Source of the DNA: Cylicocyclus nassatus
Lineage: Eukaryota > Nematoda > Chromadorea > Rhabditida > Strongylidae
Assembly: GCA_958299035.1 (NCBI GenBank)
Contig: CATQJL010000223.1
Location: 46,178,162-46,242,161, forward strand
DNA length: 64,000 nt
Direction: 5' to 3'
The position numbers and the translations under genes are program-made. The notes under the pieces are model-generated. The model was not told where the DNA came from. It saw nothing but the letters and a program-made list of their open reading frames with translations, and did not search any database. Position 1 is the stretch's first letter; each line of letters starts with the position of its first letter. Below, one piece after another: positions 11,901-20,689 of the stretch.

Positions 11901-14900
11901 TTCTCTTTATAGAGTTCCTATGAGAAAGAAGAGCAGTCGCGATAATTTTTGTAGATCTGCCTCTATTCTATGTCACACTCAACCAAACTTTTCATTTGCC
12001 ATCCTCTTGCATTTGTGTCTATCCTGTCGCTGCGTTAAGGTTACCAGCTCCGACTCGTGTTCAGTTAATGACGTCTTGTCTCCTTGCAACATTCTGAGCT
12101 CACACTGCTTATGGGTGAATAGCAGTTGGTGATGCTAATCTTTATTCAACGCAAGCGGCAGTCCGTTTCTTGTTATACGATTCCATGGAAGTCGACGAAG
12201 TGTAAACGAATATTCAAACTACGTATAGGCTGAGTTTCAGGGATTCCACCAAATCGCTAGAACTCAGCGAGCTGATATTTTGCCAGATTATTACGATTTA
12301 CCATGCCCAGCTCTCAATGCATGAGAGCTCAGCGTTTGTGTATTGTCACAGACACATCAAGTCTGCCCCAGCAAAGCGCTTGTACGCCCATTGATGAAGA
12401 GTCGTTGCGTGTCAAAGTGCAGCGATTTAAATAGCGTGAGGTATGCCGTATGCCTTGAGCAATACACCGCGAACAAAGCTCTGGCATGGAAAAAAAGAGT
12501 ATGTAATTAACACAGGCAGTATGGCAAAACCCACACTCCCAACGTTGCGTTGTGAACCATCTTCATTGATTTGGCAAGACCTGCTCCTTGGTTTACTATT
12601 ACGGCCACGTTTCTGTTATATTCCGTGTACACAATCAAGTCATATTTGATGCATGCTACCTCTGGCAAGCATAGTGATTATGTTTGCACGATATTCCCTA
12701 ACTATTACCTTCTTGTTTGTTGAATCCGTTTTGCTGCCGAAAGCATCTATGGTCTCGCTTTAAAAGCTTCCCACAAGATTGGGGGGGGGGGGGGGGGAAG
12801 GGGTAGGGGTCCTGGCTCTAGTAGTAATGTATTAGTAGGCCCCGTAACTAAACGACGACAGGAGCTTGCAGCGCGAAAGGGGGTCTACGAACTCCACAGA
12901 CGCAGAGTCGTTGCGAGACCCTGCGCTCATAACTGTGTGCCTGTGTGCGCTATGGTTGCTCTGACCTTGCAGTTCGAAATCGCTGTGCGGGCGGCGTTCG
13001 GGCCTACCGTAAGATCCAGGCCACTTTCAAAGCAAATTCCAGGTTGGGTAGACTTTCTTTTTGCTCCGAACTTCAGTCATCGCTTAGGTAAGAGGTCTAC
13101 TTTAACATCGCCACAAAAACCCCGCACCCATCTTTTTGCCGGGACGCTGCCTTTAAGACTTAGGTTTGATTTTTTTGCCAATCAGTGGTTGTGATTATCC
13201 TACATCCTAAGTCCCATCATGCGGTAGACGAACGCGGTGAAAAATTACTGAGATTGAATAGTGTGAGAGGTGGTTAAGAGTGATAAAAGGGGCGTTATTG
13301 GTTCAAAGTCGCAAAAAAACTGTGAAGTTCGGTGCATAGATAATCGAATGTACGCTTTGGATCTGACTCTCAATATCATCTCCCGGGTGACACCAGAAGT
13401 TTTGCTGACTAGCGAGTAATACCCAGGTGAAGGCAGGGGATGATTCTCACGAGATGCCTTGACAAGGATGGCCTGCTTTAGCTAGGTTGACCTATAAAAG
13501 CCATTCTCTATCCACTGAAACGCCTACATTGTGGAGCATAATCCAAAAAACCACGCTCTCTTTTTGATGAATTGAGCACTTTGAAGTTATTTTGAGAAAA
13601 ATGCACAAATTGTTGCAACATAGCACTCTTCCAACATTCTTGAATTCACAGATGATTACCGCACTTACTCAAAAGTTGTCACAATACATCAGTTACCAAA
13701 GGAAACTAAAACTATATATTCTGGAGGAATTATCGATCACTTCTACCAGGAGCGTCAACGAGCATCACACGAGTCTTGAGCCCCTTTTCAGTTTTCGCTG
13801 TTGTCATCAGTAGATTTTCCGGCATCACTTGGAAATGTTGTGACGTTTGTATTAATGTATCGGAGAGTTCTTTCAAGATTATCGGAAGCAAAGCAACAGG
13901 GCCCATGCTGACACATGGGGATAGGATTATTGTTCTGAGCAAACGTTTTTGAGTCGAGGAGGAGGAGATGCTCCGGTAAAAAACTGCAGAGATAAGTGTT
14001 AGAATCGACATGTTAGTGGAGAGGGTACGAGTGCAGTGGTAGACCCCGCTTTTGCGAATATTGCTCAATTTGCATCCCTATATTAGAAGTCGCCGTTTCG
14101 AACATCCTCACCAGTTTGCTAATGTAAGCTGAGCCAGAATTATCCAAAATGATTCTATACAGTGAGGTCACATGCGAAAACAATGGTTTGTTCACAACGG
14201 ACACGCAATGGCATGCCACCAAAGTTGCTATGCATACGAGTAGCGCCGAACCATGGTTGGGGAATCAATTCAAAGAAACTTACAGTCCGTCTCAATCTAT
14301 CAAGCCAAACTGTTGGCGTTAATTTTGCCTGCCCAGCGCTAGTGGTTTGCGCTTCAGAGAGAGCGAAAAAATTGAAGAGGGAGAAGACAAGCAAGTCGTA
14401 GACGCGACGCAAAACTCGCAACAAGGACTCCTGCCATGCTGTTTTGGACTAATTAGGACTGGGACAGAATGTACAGTCGAGTAGATTTAGCGGTAAATAT
14501 AGTGTGCTTGCACAGAAGGTGAAATGCGGTGAAATTTGCGCGTGAACAAGTAGCCACGCCACTACTGCGGGTATTTTGCACGCGCAATTGGCCGGCGTCA
14601 CAGTCGAAGCTATTTCTTCACGCGCCAATTTTACCGCATTACCTTCTGTGCAAGCACACTATATTTACCGCTGAATCTACTCGACTGTATGTAAATGAAT
14701 GCCGTAGTGAGCATTATCGAATTAGCAGGAACTGTTCATGCTTTGTGCCAGCTGAGCCAGCGATCTTTTGCGCACATAATTTTCATCTTTTCATGCATAA
14801 AATTATTTCGACTTTCGATTCATGCATCTGGTCTACAATGTGTCCAGTTTTGCATCTTGATATTTTCGCCATTATAAAACAGAGCGGAGCCATGTAGAAG

Positions 14901-17900
14901 CACAAAATTTGGCGCGGAAATTACTTGGACAATAGCAGGTACAACGTAGCGCATTTTCACCTTTTCTCGTCAACGCAAACCTTTAAGTTGGCAATTGTCA
15001 ATGCCGTGGCAAGCAGTAGTCATCATCAGATTTGTCCTTTTCAGAAAATGACTTCTATCGGAAAATTTGCAGTATGATAGAGCAAGCTTTAACTATCGCA
15101 ACATCGAAGAAAATTTCTCGCAAAATTCAGGATAAAAAGTTAAATTTTGACTGCAGGCACGTGTACGCCGACTGGAACTTCGGATACAATCGCAGGAAAA
15201 ACAAAAACCAACTTCAATGTGGTTCTAAATCGACACCCATCCGAGATGAACTAAGCCTTATCTGAAAGATATATGGAGAGAAAATTATTTGACTAAGGGT
15301 CCCAAATATTTCATTCATGAAGGGATAGATTTTTGAATGCAATTACTGCAAAATTAGAAATGCAAAACCTTCTCTATATTCTAGACACTGTATTGTAACA
15401 CAATGTTTATGCCTCCAAGCACGAAATAAATTGTAAACCTCAAGTTACGATTACTGCGCTCTCAGAAAGTAATTGTCGAAAACTTCTTCTTTCTTTACAA
15501 AAATTCATATATATATATATCATACTTTTTATCCTACGCAATAGATGAAATAAAAATAAGTTGAGGTTATTTTATGCTCGCAAATACATATTTTGTACAG
15601 GATGACTGCTGCATTCCGCCGTATTGTAATCAGAACTACTTGTTGTAAGTCACAGTAATGCAAAGTTAGGCTATGAGGCGGACAGCCTCTACATACTGAA
15701 AGCTGCATATCAGATCCAAAAGGATCTAGATCCCTTACGCCTAGCTTTTTTGAAGCCCTCAATAAATCTATTGCAAAGCAGCGCCCAGAAGGAATCGGAG
15801 CTCGACTGCACTTCCAAGGACTTTCACTAATTCGTAAAGACTTCGTGAGCACCAAAGGAGTCTTCGTTCCAGATTTACCAATTTCAGCTTGTTCCCTCGT
15901 ATCTTGGAATGAAAAGGCTTCCGGATAGAGAACAGAAACAGATAGAGATTGAATGTCTTAAACAGATAGAGACTGAATGTCAAGAGCACAGGCGCTTTAA
16001 GAATAAACTTGAAATCTACTAATGCGGCATCCTTTTACTTGGAAATACAAACTATTGTATCAGAAATATAGTACAGAGCATTTAGATATGCGGAGATATA
16101 CATGGTCAATTTCCCGACCTCCTTCGGATATTCAACAGATGTGGCTATCCGCCTGACTGTACGTACTTATTTCTAGGTGATTATGTTGACAGGTAGGAAG
16201 TTGAAGGATGCTAGTCACACAATTCAACCAGTCCAATCAAAATTAAGGGGACGACAACAACTGGAAGTAATAACAATATTAATGAGCTATAAAATTCTTT
16301 ATCCGGAATGCTTTTTTATTCTTCGTGGAAATCACGAATGTAAAATCATTAACAAGGTTGCTGGTGTTGAGTTTTCCTACAACTTGGTCATCCATGTATC
16401 GGACCTAAAAAAATTTTCTTATAGGTTTATGGCTTTTATGATGAGTGTAAGCGTCGATATAGCGTAAGACTATACAACATATTCCAGGTAGGAAACAAAT
16501 AAACGAAGCTTTTTTATTTTACGTATCGTTTAGGACTTCTTCGATGCCCTCCCCCTATGCTCATTAGTAGCAGGCCGTATCATGGGAATGCACGGTGGTC
16601 TTTCTCCATGCCTCACATCATGGTCCCAGATGGAGGATATAAGCCGTCCTCTTGATCCTGAAGACATCCCAATGGCAATGGTAGGTTTCTTAGAGCAACT
16701 GGAAAATATGTGTGACACAATTTGTCAGCATACTATTCAGGACCTCCTCTGGTCAGATCCTGACCCACAAACTCACGGATGGGCAAGAAATTCTCGGGGA
16801 GTGTCATACGTTTTCGGAGTCAACGTAGTAAAAAAATTTTGTAGAGACATGGACCTCGACCTGATCGTTAGGTAATCAAAATTATATTACATTAGTCAAT
16901 TAGGCAGATATGTTGCAGAGCTCATCAGGTGGTTCAAGACGGTTACGAGTTTTTCGCTGATCGACGACTTGTCACAATTTTTTCTGCACCAAAGTAATTT
17001 GATTTATCACTTTCTTATCTCCATTTTCAAGTTGGTGTTTACAGAACAAATATGTAATTATTAGGCCGATTCATTTTTAATGCAAGTTCTTTCGCTAACG
17101 GCTGAAAATAGTATAAAAATGGAAAAAACATATTACTCAATATAGTGAAGCAAATGCACTTTTAATTTACAAAAGATCTAAAAAAATTCAAACGCACAAA
17201 ATAACCCTCCGTCTTGAACGCTTCCTCTATGCTCACGCATATATGTCCACAACATTCTTATGCATGGCTGCTGTAATCTTACATAAATGAAACTATAGAG
17301 CGAATTTGAAATTTCGAACTGTTTTTGAGATGTTCCCATATAGATATTCCATACTGCAAACATTCAAGAGTATAACTGCAAATTTTTGGCTAAAAGCGCA
17401 ATTTGGAGAAATATCAACTTTAGCATAAAAGAACCTGGAGAAGGCAACATTTTTGCTTACTTTGAACTCTCGATTACTAGACGTGAACGAATTTCAGTAG
17501 CTGCACATAGTTAATATAAGAAGTATATCTGTGAGCAAGTTGGGGTCCTCAGAGATTTCTTAAATGCCTATTTTCGGGCAATTAAATTTTTGTAAACTTT
17601 GGCTTTAAAATGCCAGCGAGTCAAGCTTTCCGCAAATATTTGAACGCTTAGTAGAGGTTGCTACAATCTATCTGTTTGTGTTTCAAACATTTTTCAACTA
17701 CGAGTGCATTGATACCACCCGTTAGCCGTCCGTAACCTCCTTCAGCCATCGGTAGTCACCGGTAGCCGCTTTTGTTCCCACGAGAGCGCAAATCTTCACA
17801 TTTCAAAATGCTCCTGCAGTCTTCTGCGCCTGCATCCTCCAGGCTTTCCTCATGCTCGCTTAAATGCAGTTTGACTCTCTACACCATCTTTGTATTTCAT

Positions 17901-19688
17901 CGCCGTTTTGGTTGCTGTGGTAGCTTGGATGTGCTACTGGTGATCATATTCTCCAATGTGATCGCTCTTCCTGGAAAGATTTTTGATATTCCATTTACTC
18001 TCCGAATTTGAATACTTTCGGAAGTCTCCATTTCTTCATCTTTGACTGTTTTACGGCAATGGAACTTTTTCGTGAAATATGCGTTGGCTGAACCATATGA
18101 TGTGCGCATCACATTTCATTCACTTCATTTTCTCGCTATTTTTACAATAAATTCTTAGCATATCTGAGCCCACTTCAACCAGATAATGGAAACAATCAAC
18201 ACGAAGAGTATGTATTAGGTCGTTCCGAAAGTAATGTCGCTTTTTCAAATAAACGCCACATTTCGTGGAACCAAGATTCAAGAGCTCTTGGGATCATCGA
18301 AGCATCATTTTGTCCTCTTTCCACCGGTCGTAATTTCATTGCATAATGTTCAATGAGCTCTCAGAAAATTACCAAAACCTGCGACTCATGCTTTTTGTAA
18401 TGACCAGTTTCGGCTATTTTTCTATATTTTTGTATTGATTTCCCGAAGATGTGCAAGTGAAAAATAAATAGATCAAGTCCTATAGGACATAAAACAATTT
18501 TTTCTTTTCCTTAGTCTGCTTCTTAGTGTTTGTAGAATCAATCTTTCGGTGTTACCAAGTTCCATATTTGGTCAATTCAATTCCTCACAGAACAACAACC
18601 GGCAAGCAACTCGGGGTCATTCGACGCAGCTTTTGCTCCTCTTTCCGCCAGTTGATTTTGTTTCCGATTTATCAAGTTTCCCGGGATAAATTCATCATAA
18701 TTCAGGTTTTCCAGAGCGCCCCAGGCTGTGCACGAAATTTTCGAAAGTTGCTGATCTGTAACGATGAATGCTCACTTGGTTTGTAAAATTAGTGCCAAAT
18801 TATAATCCTCTTTGTAAGTTTCAAAATCCGAAAGTTTATTGGTGTTTGGTGCAGAGACGAGCCTGCTAAATTTCGGTGGTTCCATCAAAAAATCTATACA
18901 AAAATTATGACGAGCTCTGGAGTAAAAAAAGTTGTGCTATTTCCTGTAGGGTTTGCTCTATCCACCATTACTTGGACTCCTTTCGAGAGTTCACATAAAA
19001 ATTTAGAAAATTGTGAAACTTGGCCTTCTCAAAAAGCATGGGTTGCAGACTTTGATAATTTTTCGAGAGGTCATAGAATTTTTTGCAGTGATTGCAGTTT
19101 ATACAACCATTAGAAAGAGAATGAAATGCTGCATCAAATGCTACCAGACTCTTTTACATATCCTTGTCTCATGAGATGTGGCGTGCTTTTGGAAAAAGCG
19201 ACATTGCTTTCCTAACGACCTAATATAAGAGTAAGCACATGAGCGAAAAACAAAACAGGGATGAGCAGGGACGGATGGAGCGTAGAGAAAATGTGATGTA
19301 GCGTTCTTGTGAGATCAAAATTCGCTACCGGCCAAGAACGGCGGCCGTGGGCGATGTAGGCATCCTATCCTGTAACGAGCGCAAGGAACATACACTATTT
19401 ATGAATCAATCTGATATTATGAATCCAGATATTGTGGAGAATTCGACAACAGCGCTGCAGTGATGATTGTTAATAAGAATTTGGTAAGTGTTCAATATCC
19501 CAGGAAGCAGATATGCTACATCATGTTGCAATTATGCTCAGTAGTCAATAATTTAGGAATGCTCATTTGAAGTCTTAAAACCTATGGATAATCCTCCGAA
19601 AGTGAGAGCACGACTCAATTCTAAGATTGTAAGGAAGAAAAAGTCAAAGAAGTCTCTTAGAGAGAAGTCGAAGATACGTGCTCAATAA
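2939..19688 (+). CDS. PP1-type Ser/Thr protein phosphatase catalytic subunit (10 exons)
   Basis: Dephosphorylates phospho-Ser/Thr using two bound metals; PP1 catalytic subunits are directed by regulatory partners. Exons: 2939-2984, 3042-3169, 16086-16192, 16248-16356, 16425-16487, 16534-16680, 16741-16871, 16919-16993, 19429-19483, 19557-19688. They sum to 993 nt (330 residues plus stop), the length of mammalian PP1, with a constant offset of two from human numbering up to at least residue 291. Metal and catalytic residues seen: D62 and H64 in GDIHG, D90 and R94 in GDYVDR, N122 and H123 in RGNHE, H171 in MHGG, R219, H246 in AHQVV, and Y270. RVxF-pocket equivalents I167, L241, F255, C289 and F291 are kept. 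Oddities: K269 where PP1 normally has Asn (SAPN-YCGEF), and a lysine-rich tail in place of the usual PP1 tail. The family (PPP, PP1 branch) is certain. The paralogue is not; sequence divergence suggests a lineage-expanded, perhaps germline, PP1. Confidence 0.93.
4002..4260 (+). repeat. AACTAGTTGGC dispersed repeat, partial copy
   Basis: Starts with AACTAGTTGGCTTTCCCGG, the head shared with copies at 8229, 20039, 25179 and 48310. The following GC-rich segment resembles the 20039 copy. The T/A-rich tail (TTTATATAT) present in complete copies is absent, so this one is truncated. Confidence 0.65.
4904..5225. repeat. TTCGAATATT-rich low-complexity block, copy 1
   Basis: Dense, irregular iterations of self-complementary words such as GAATATTCGAA and TCGAATATTATTCGAA, about 320 bp. 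Every unit is near-palindromic, so the tract can fold in many registers. A second block lies at 6113-6360. No protein is encoded; open frames across it are by-products of the repeat. Confidence 0.85.
5237..5340 (+). repeat. CAGGGTGTCCC family TIR element, left-end fragment
   Basis: CGGGGTGTCCCAAGGGTATG followed by AAACTGTTTAATCG and GTCTTTTGCC matches the left end of the complete element at 49649-50323. A TA precedes it. No right terminus was found nearby, so this is a broken copy. It abuts the first TTCGAATATT block. Confidence 0.65.
5800..6030 (+). repeat. Dispersed GC-richer repeat, copy 1 (copy 2 at 12850-13160)
   Basis: Shares, in the same orientation, CCGTAAGATCC, CCGAACATCAGTCATCGCTT and TACTTTAACATCGCCACAA with the 12850-13160 block. 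A CGCAACGACTCTGCGTC segment occurs in opposite orientation relative to the rest. No domain recognised. Likely an internal part of a non-autonomous element. Confidence 0.6.
6113..6360. repeat. TTCGAATATT-rich low-complexity block, copy 2
   Basis: Same self-complementary words as 4904-5225 (ATTCGAAAATCGAATATTATTCG and variants). The two blocks flank roughly 0.9 kb that holds a partial TIR element and a dispersed repeat. They may be the two ends of one former element or two expansions of the same seed. Confidence 0.8.
6861..7570. mobile_element. Palindromic mariner-type MITE (710 bp)
   Basis: Left end TTAGGTTGTACCGAAAGTTC, right end inverted GGTACAACCTGA, both flanked by TA. The arms pair along almost the whole length, for example ATGAGTTC...CTTATACAAAATTTA with its inverted copy, and GAGCGTCTCTATGAAA with TTTCATAGAGACGCTC. 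Ends beginning TTAGGTTG beside a TA target are typical of mariner relatives. The interior carries no transposase, so it is non-autonomous. Confidence 0.85.
7831..8957. mobile_element. TIR element with GC-rich arms, about 1.1 kb
   Basis: Inverted ends TGCCTTCATACCGC and GCGGTATGAAGGCA are followed inward by CGGCGG/TAGCCGCCGCTGGCCGCTTTTGTT and its inverted partner. The interior contains a complete copy of the AACTAGCTGGC repeat (8229-8770), which looks nested. A fragment resembling the GC-rich arm recurs near 17730-17790 in PP1 intron 8. Confidence 0.65.
8229..8770 (+). repeat. AACTAGCTGGC dispersed repeat, complete copy
   Basis: Runs from AACTAGCTGGCATACCCGGT to a TTTTATAGATATATAGATAT tail. 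It includes AAATCAATAAATCAATAGAA, AGTAGCCTA and a GTGCAAAGTTTCAGCT block also present in the 20039 copy. No terminal inverted repeat: a fixed head plus an A/T-rich tail resembles a SINE-like or non-LTR-derived unit. The encoding element is not identified. Confidence 0.65.
9035..9545. repeat. Inverted CAG/CTG-rich blocks
   Basis: 9035-9140 is built from CTGCAGCAGACTGCAG-like words. 9415-9540 is its inverted counterpart, built from TGCAGTCTGCTGCAGTC. They are separated by about 270 bp of AT-rich sequence, with matching GGCCGCACAGAT / ATCTGTGCGGCC at the inner borders. The whole can form a long imperfect hairpin. Open frames inside reflect the repeat only. Confidence 0.7.
10205..11480. repeat. 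Region bounded by an inverted pair (possible TIR element)
   Basis: ACACTTTTTCCGAAGACGCGCGCACCTTCAT at the left has an inverted, slightly diverged counterpart near 11440 (CATGAAGGTGCGCGC...GAAAAAGTGT). The spacing is about 1.2 kb. The interior includes GC-rich tandem-like GCGCGCTGCCCGC blocks near 11260-11340 and no recognisable transposase. Target-site duplication not established. Confidence 0.45.
12781..12797 (+). repeat. Poly-G tract
   Basis: An uninterrupted run of about 17 G. Similar C or G runs occur near 20100, 22110, 27301, 28071, 31051, 35640, 44800 and 53240, several of them inside MITEs. Confidence 0.9.
12850..13160 (+). repeat. Dispersed GC-richer repeat, copy 2
   Basis: Same-orientation relative of 5800-6030, sharing CGCTTAGGT, CTACTTTAACATCGCCACAA and CACCCATCTT..TGCCGGG. 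The CGCAGAGTCGTTGCGAGACC part here is inverted relative to copy 1, so the two copies differ by a local rearrangement. Confidence 0.6.
13161..14471. other. Intron sequence without recognised exon
   Basis: Overlapping minus-strand open frames (13730-14424) lack splice-site support and known domains. They may be a decayed element. Nothing firmer can be said. Confidence 0.35.
14474..14687. mobile_element. Palindromic MITE with TA target duplication (214 bp)
   Basis: Ends CAGTCGAGTAGATT and AATCTACTCGACTG are flanked by TA on both sides (14472-14473, 14688-14689). Pairing continues through AGCGGTAAATATAGTGTGC and TGCACAGAAGGT. TA targeting places it with Tc1/mariner-like cut-and-paste elements. 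Fully non-coding. Confidence 0.85.
16681..16740 (+). other. 60-nt stop-free intron of the PP1 gene
   Basis: Begins GTAGGT and ends ATTCAG. It is exactly 20 codons long, in phase 0, with no stop in the reading frame. Splicing it gives a gapless alignment to PP1 (24 residues between HGGLSP and DLLWSDPD, as in human PP1). Retention would insert 20 residues before the DLLW motif without breaking the protein. An alternative acceptor (TTTGTCAG, 16728) would keep four extra residues. Confidence 0.8.
16994..19428 (+). other. PP1 intron 8 (2.4 kb)
   Basis: Donor AA|GTAATT, acceptor AATCCAG before TATTGTGGAGAATTC. It contains the TIR element 18215-19223 and, near 17700-17790, GC-richer sequence resembling the arms of the 7831-8957 element. 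No other exon was seen in 17000-18200. Confidence 0.8.
18215..19223. mobile_element. mariner-type TIR element, about 1.0 kb
   Basis: TTAGGTCGTTCCGAAAGTAA at the left and an inverted TTTCCTAACGACCTAA at the right, each next to TA. The inverted match extends through GTCGCTTTTTC and CACATTTCGTGG over roughly 55 bp. Size would allow a decayed transposase, but no DD34D-type motif was recognised in the interior, so it is called non-autonomous. Confidence 0.75.
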
Positions 19689-19693
19689 CACGC

Positions 19694-19699
19694 AATAAA
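19694..19699 (+). terminator. Poly(A) signal of the PP1 gene
   Basis: AATAAA starts five bases after the TAA stop, which would give an extremely short 3-prime UTR. A second AATAAA lies at 19752-19757 and may be the one used. Confidence 0.55.
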
Positions 19700-20038
19700 G
19701 AAATGAACCGTATCAATCGTTAAAGGGTTTTCATTGTAAATTGACAATTTAAATAAAAAATTATTGTCAGCATTACATACAGCATAGATTAGCCCAAGAT
19801 TAATTAGTCATCCAAGCTCTCGCTTTTGTAGCTCTCGGTTCTGACGCAATATACGTCTTCCTGAGTCCTGGTGCGGCTTTTGATAAAACAGATTCTCATG
19901 CATTCGAGCATTTCAAACTCTGAAGAGGACGATTTAGCCGAAACGTCAAATGAATAAAGCAATTACTAATCCCGGTGTAAAGCTCAAGCAGTTCTCAAAG
20001 CAAATTCCACAATGACGAGATGGACGGTCCTATATGAT

Positions 20039-20448
20039 ACTAGTTGGCTTTCCCGGTCGAGCCCGGGTCTTGCTCCGTTCACCTGCAACCCACCCTCCCC
20101 CCCCCCCCTTATATGTTATTGGTGACCTACCCAGGGACATCCGCTTTGAAACCGCATCCTCGTGATTCTGAGGTGAAAATGAGCTTCACCGCCCTTCTTT
20201 ACATGACGATGGGAGAATGCTTGATCAAACATGGTAAACCAACCTTTAATTCCTTAGAAAAACGTAAACAAATCAATAAATCGATAGAAGGACCCAACGA
20301 ATAGCCGCGAAAAGTAGCCTATCATCTGCGCAGGGGTCGAAAACATATGTGTGCAAAGTTTCAACTGAATCGGTTGAGCGGCGTGCGATCCTATAAAGCA
20401 CATACCCTCCAAACTGACAATTTTTGAGTTTTATATATGTATAGATTT
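20039..20448 (+). repeat. AACTAGTTGGC dispersed repeat, complete copy
   Basis: Head ACTAGTTGGCTTTCCCGGTC, then AATCAATAAATCGATAGAAG, AGTAGCCTATCATCTG and GTGCAAAGTTTCAACTGAA, ending TTTTATATATGTATAGATT. Collinear with 8229-8770 but shorter in the middle. It contains a poly-C run. No coding capacity recognised. Confidence 0.65.
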
Positions 20449-20456
20449 GAATGCTT

Positions 20457-20563
20457 CGAAAGGGAGTTAATGTGGGTATGGCACAACCCCTGAAAAGGTG
20501 TGGCAGTCACAGCTTTTCTGGAGTTGTGCCACACCCCATTAACTTACCTCCAAAGAGAATTTT
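20457..20563 (+). repeat. Imperfect 105-nt hairpin
   Basis: GGAGTTAATGTGGGTATGGC and ACAACCCCTGAAAAG pair with CTTTTCTGGAGTTGT and GCCACACCCCATTAACTTACCTCC around a short loop. It could be a tiny MITE or a pre-miRNA-like fold. Sequence alone does not decide. Confidence 0.6.
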
Positions 20564-20689
20564 AGCGAGCAAATTTCATATAGTTGTATAGCCAAAATCT
20601 CGTAATCTTTGCAAAAATGATTAAAGCTGAATTCGCCTCCTTTAGTTTGCGCGATAATTGCTAGAAGCACAAGCACTTTAAACTAAAAA

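Larger units (their letters stand above)
3170..16085 (+). other. PP1 intron 2, 12.9 kb, repeat-filled
   Basis: The donor follows codon 58 (PVN|GTTAGC) and the acceptor is ATTTAG just before the ICGDIHG exon. The coding frame runs phase 0 across it, and alignment to PP1 is gapless at the junction, so the join is well supported despite its length. It holds at least ten repeat units, annotated separately. Between them (3171-4001, 5331-5799, 6361-6860, 9546-10204, 11481-12780, 13161-14473, 14688-16085) no exon was recognised. An open stretch on the plus strand around 15727-15924 has no start, splice borders or known domain. Confidence 0.8.

Noticed and set aside
12961..13000. tRNA-like word GTTCGAAATC
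   Set aside because: No matching A-box, acceptor stem or cloverleaf can be drawn around it; it is part of a dispersed repeat.
16582..16875. Continuous 97-codon frame through 16681-16740
   Set aside because: It reads through a genuine 60-nt intron; the PP1 alignment is gapless only when that intron is removed.
18526..19113. Two open frames inside the 18215-19223 TIR element as a transposase
   Set aside because: Neither shows mariner or Tc1 signatures; the element is treated as non-autonomous.
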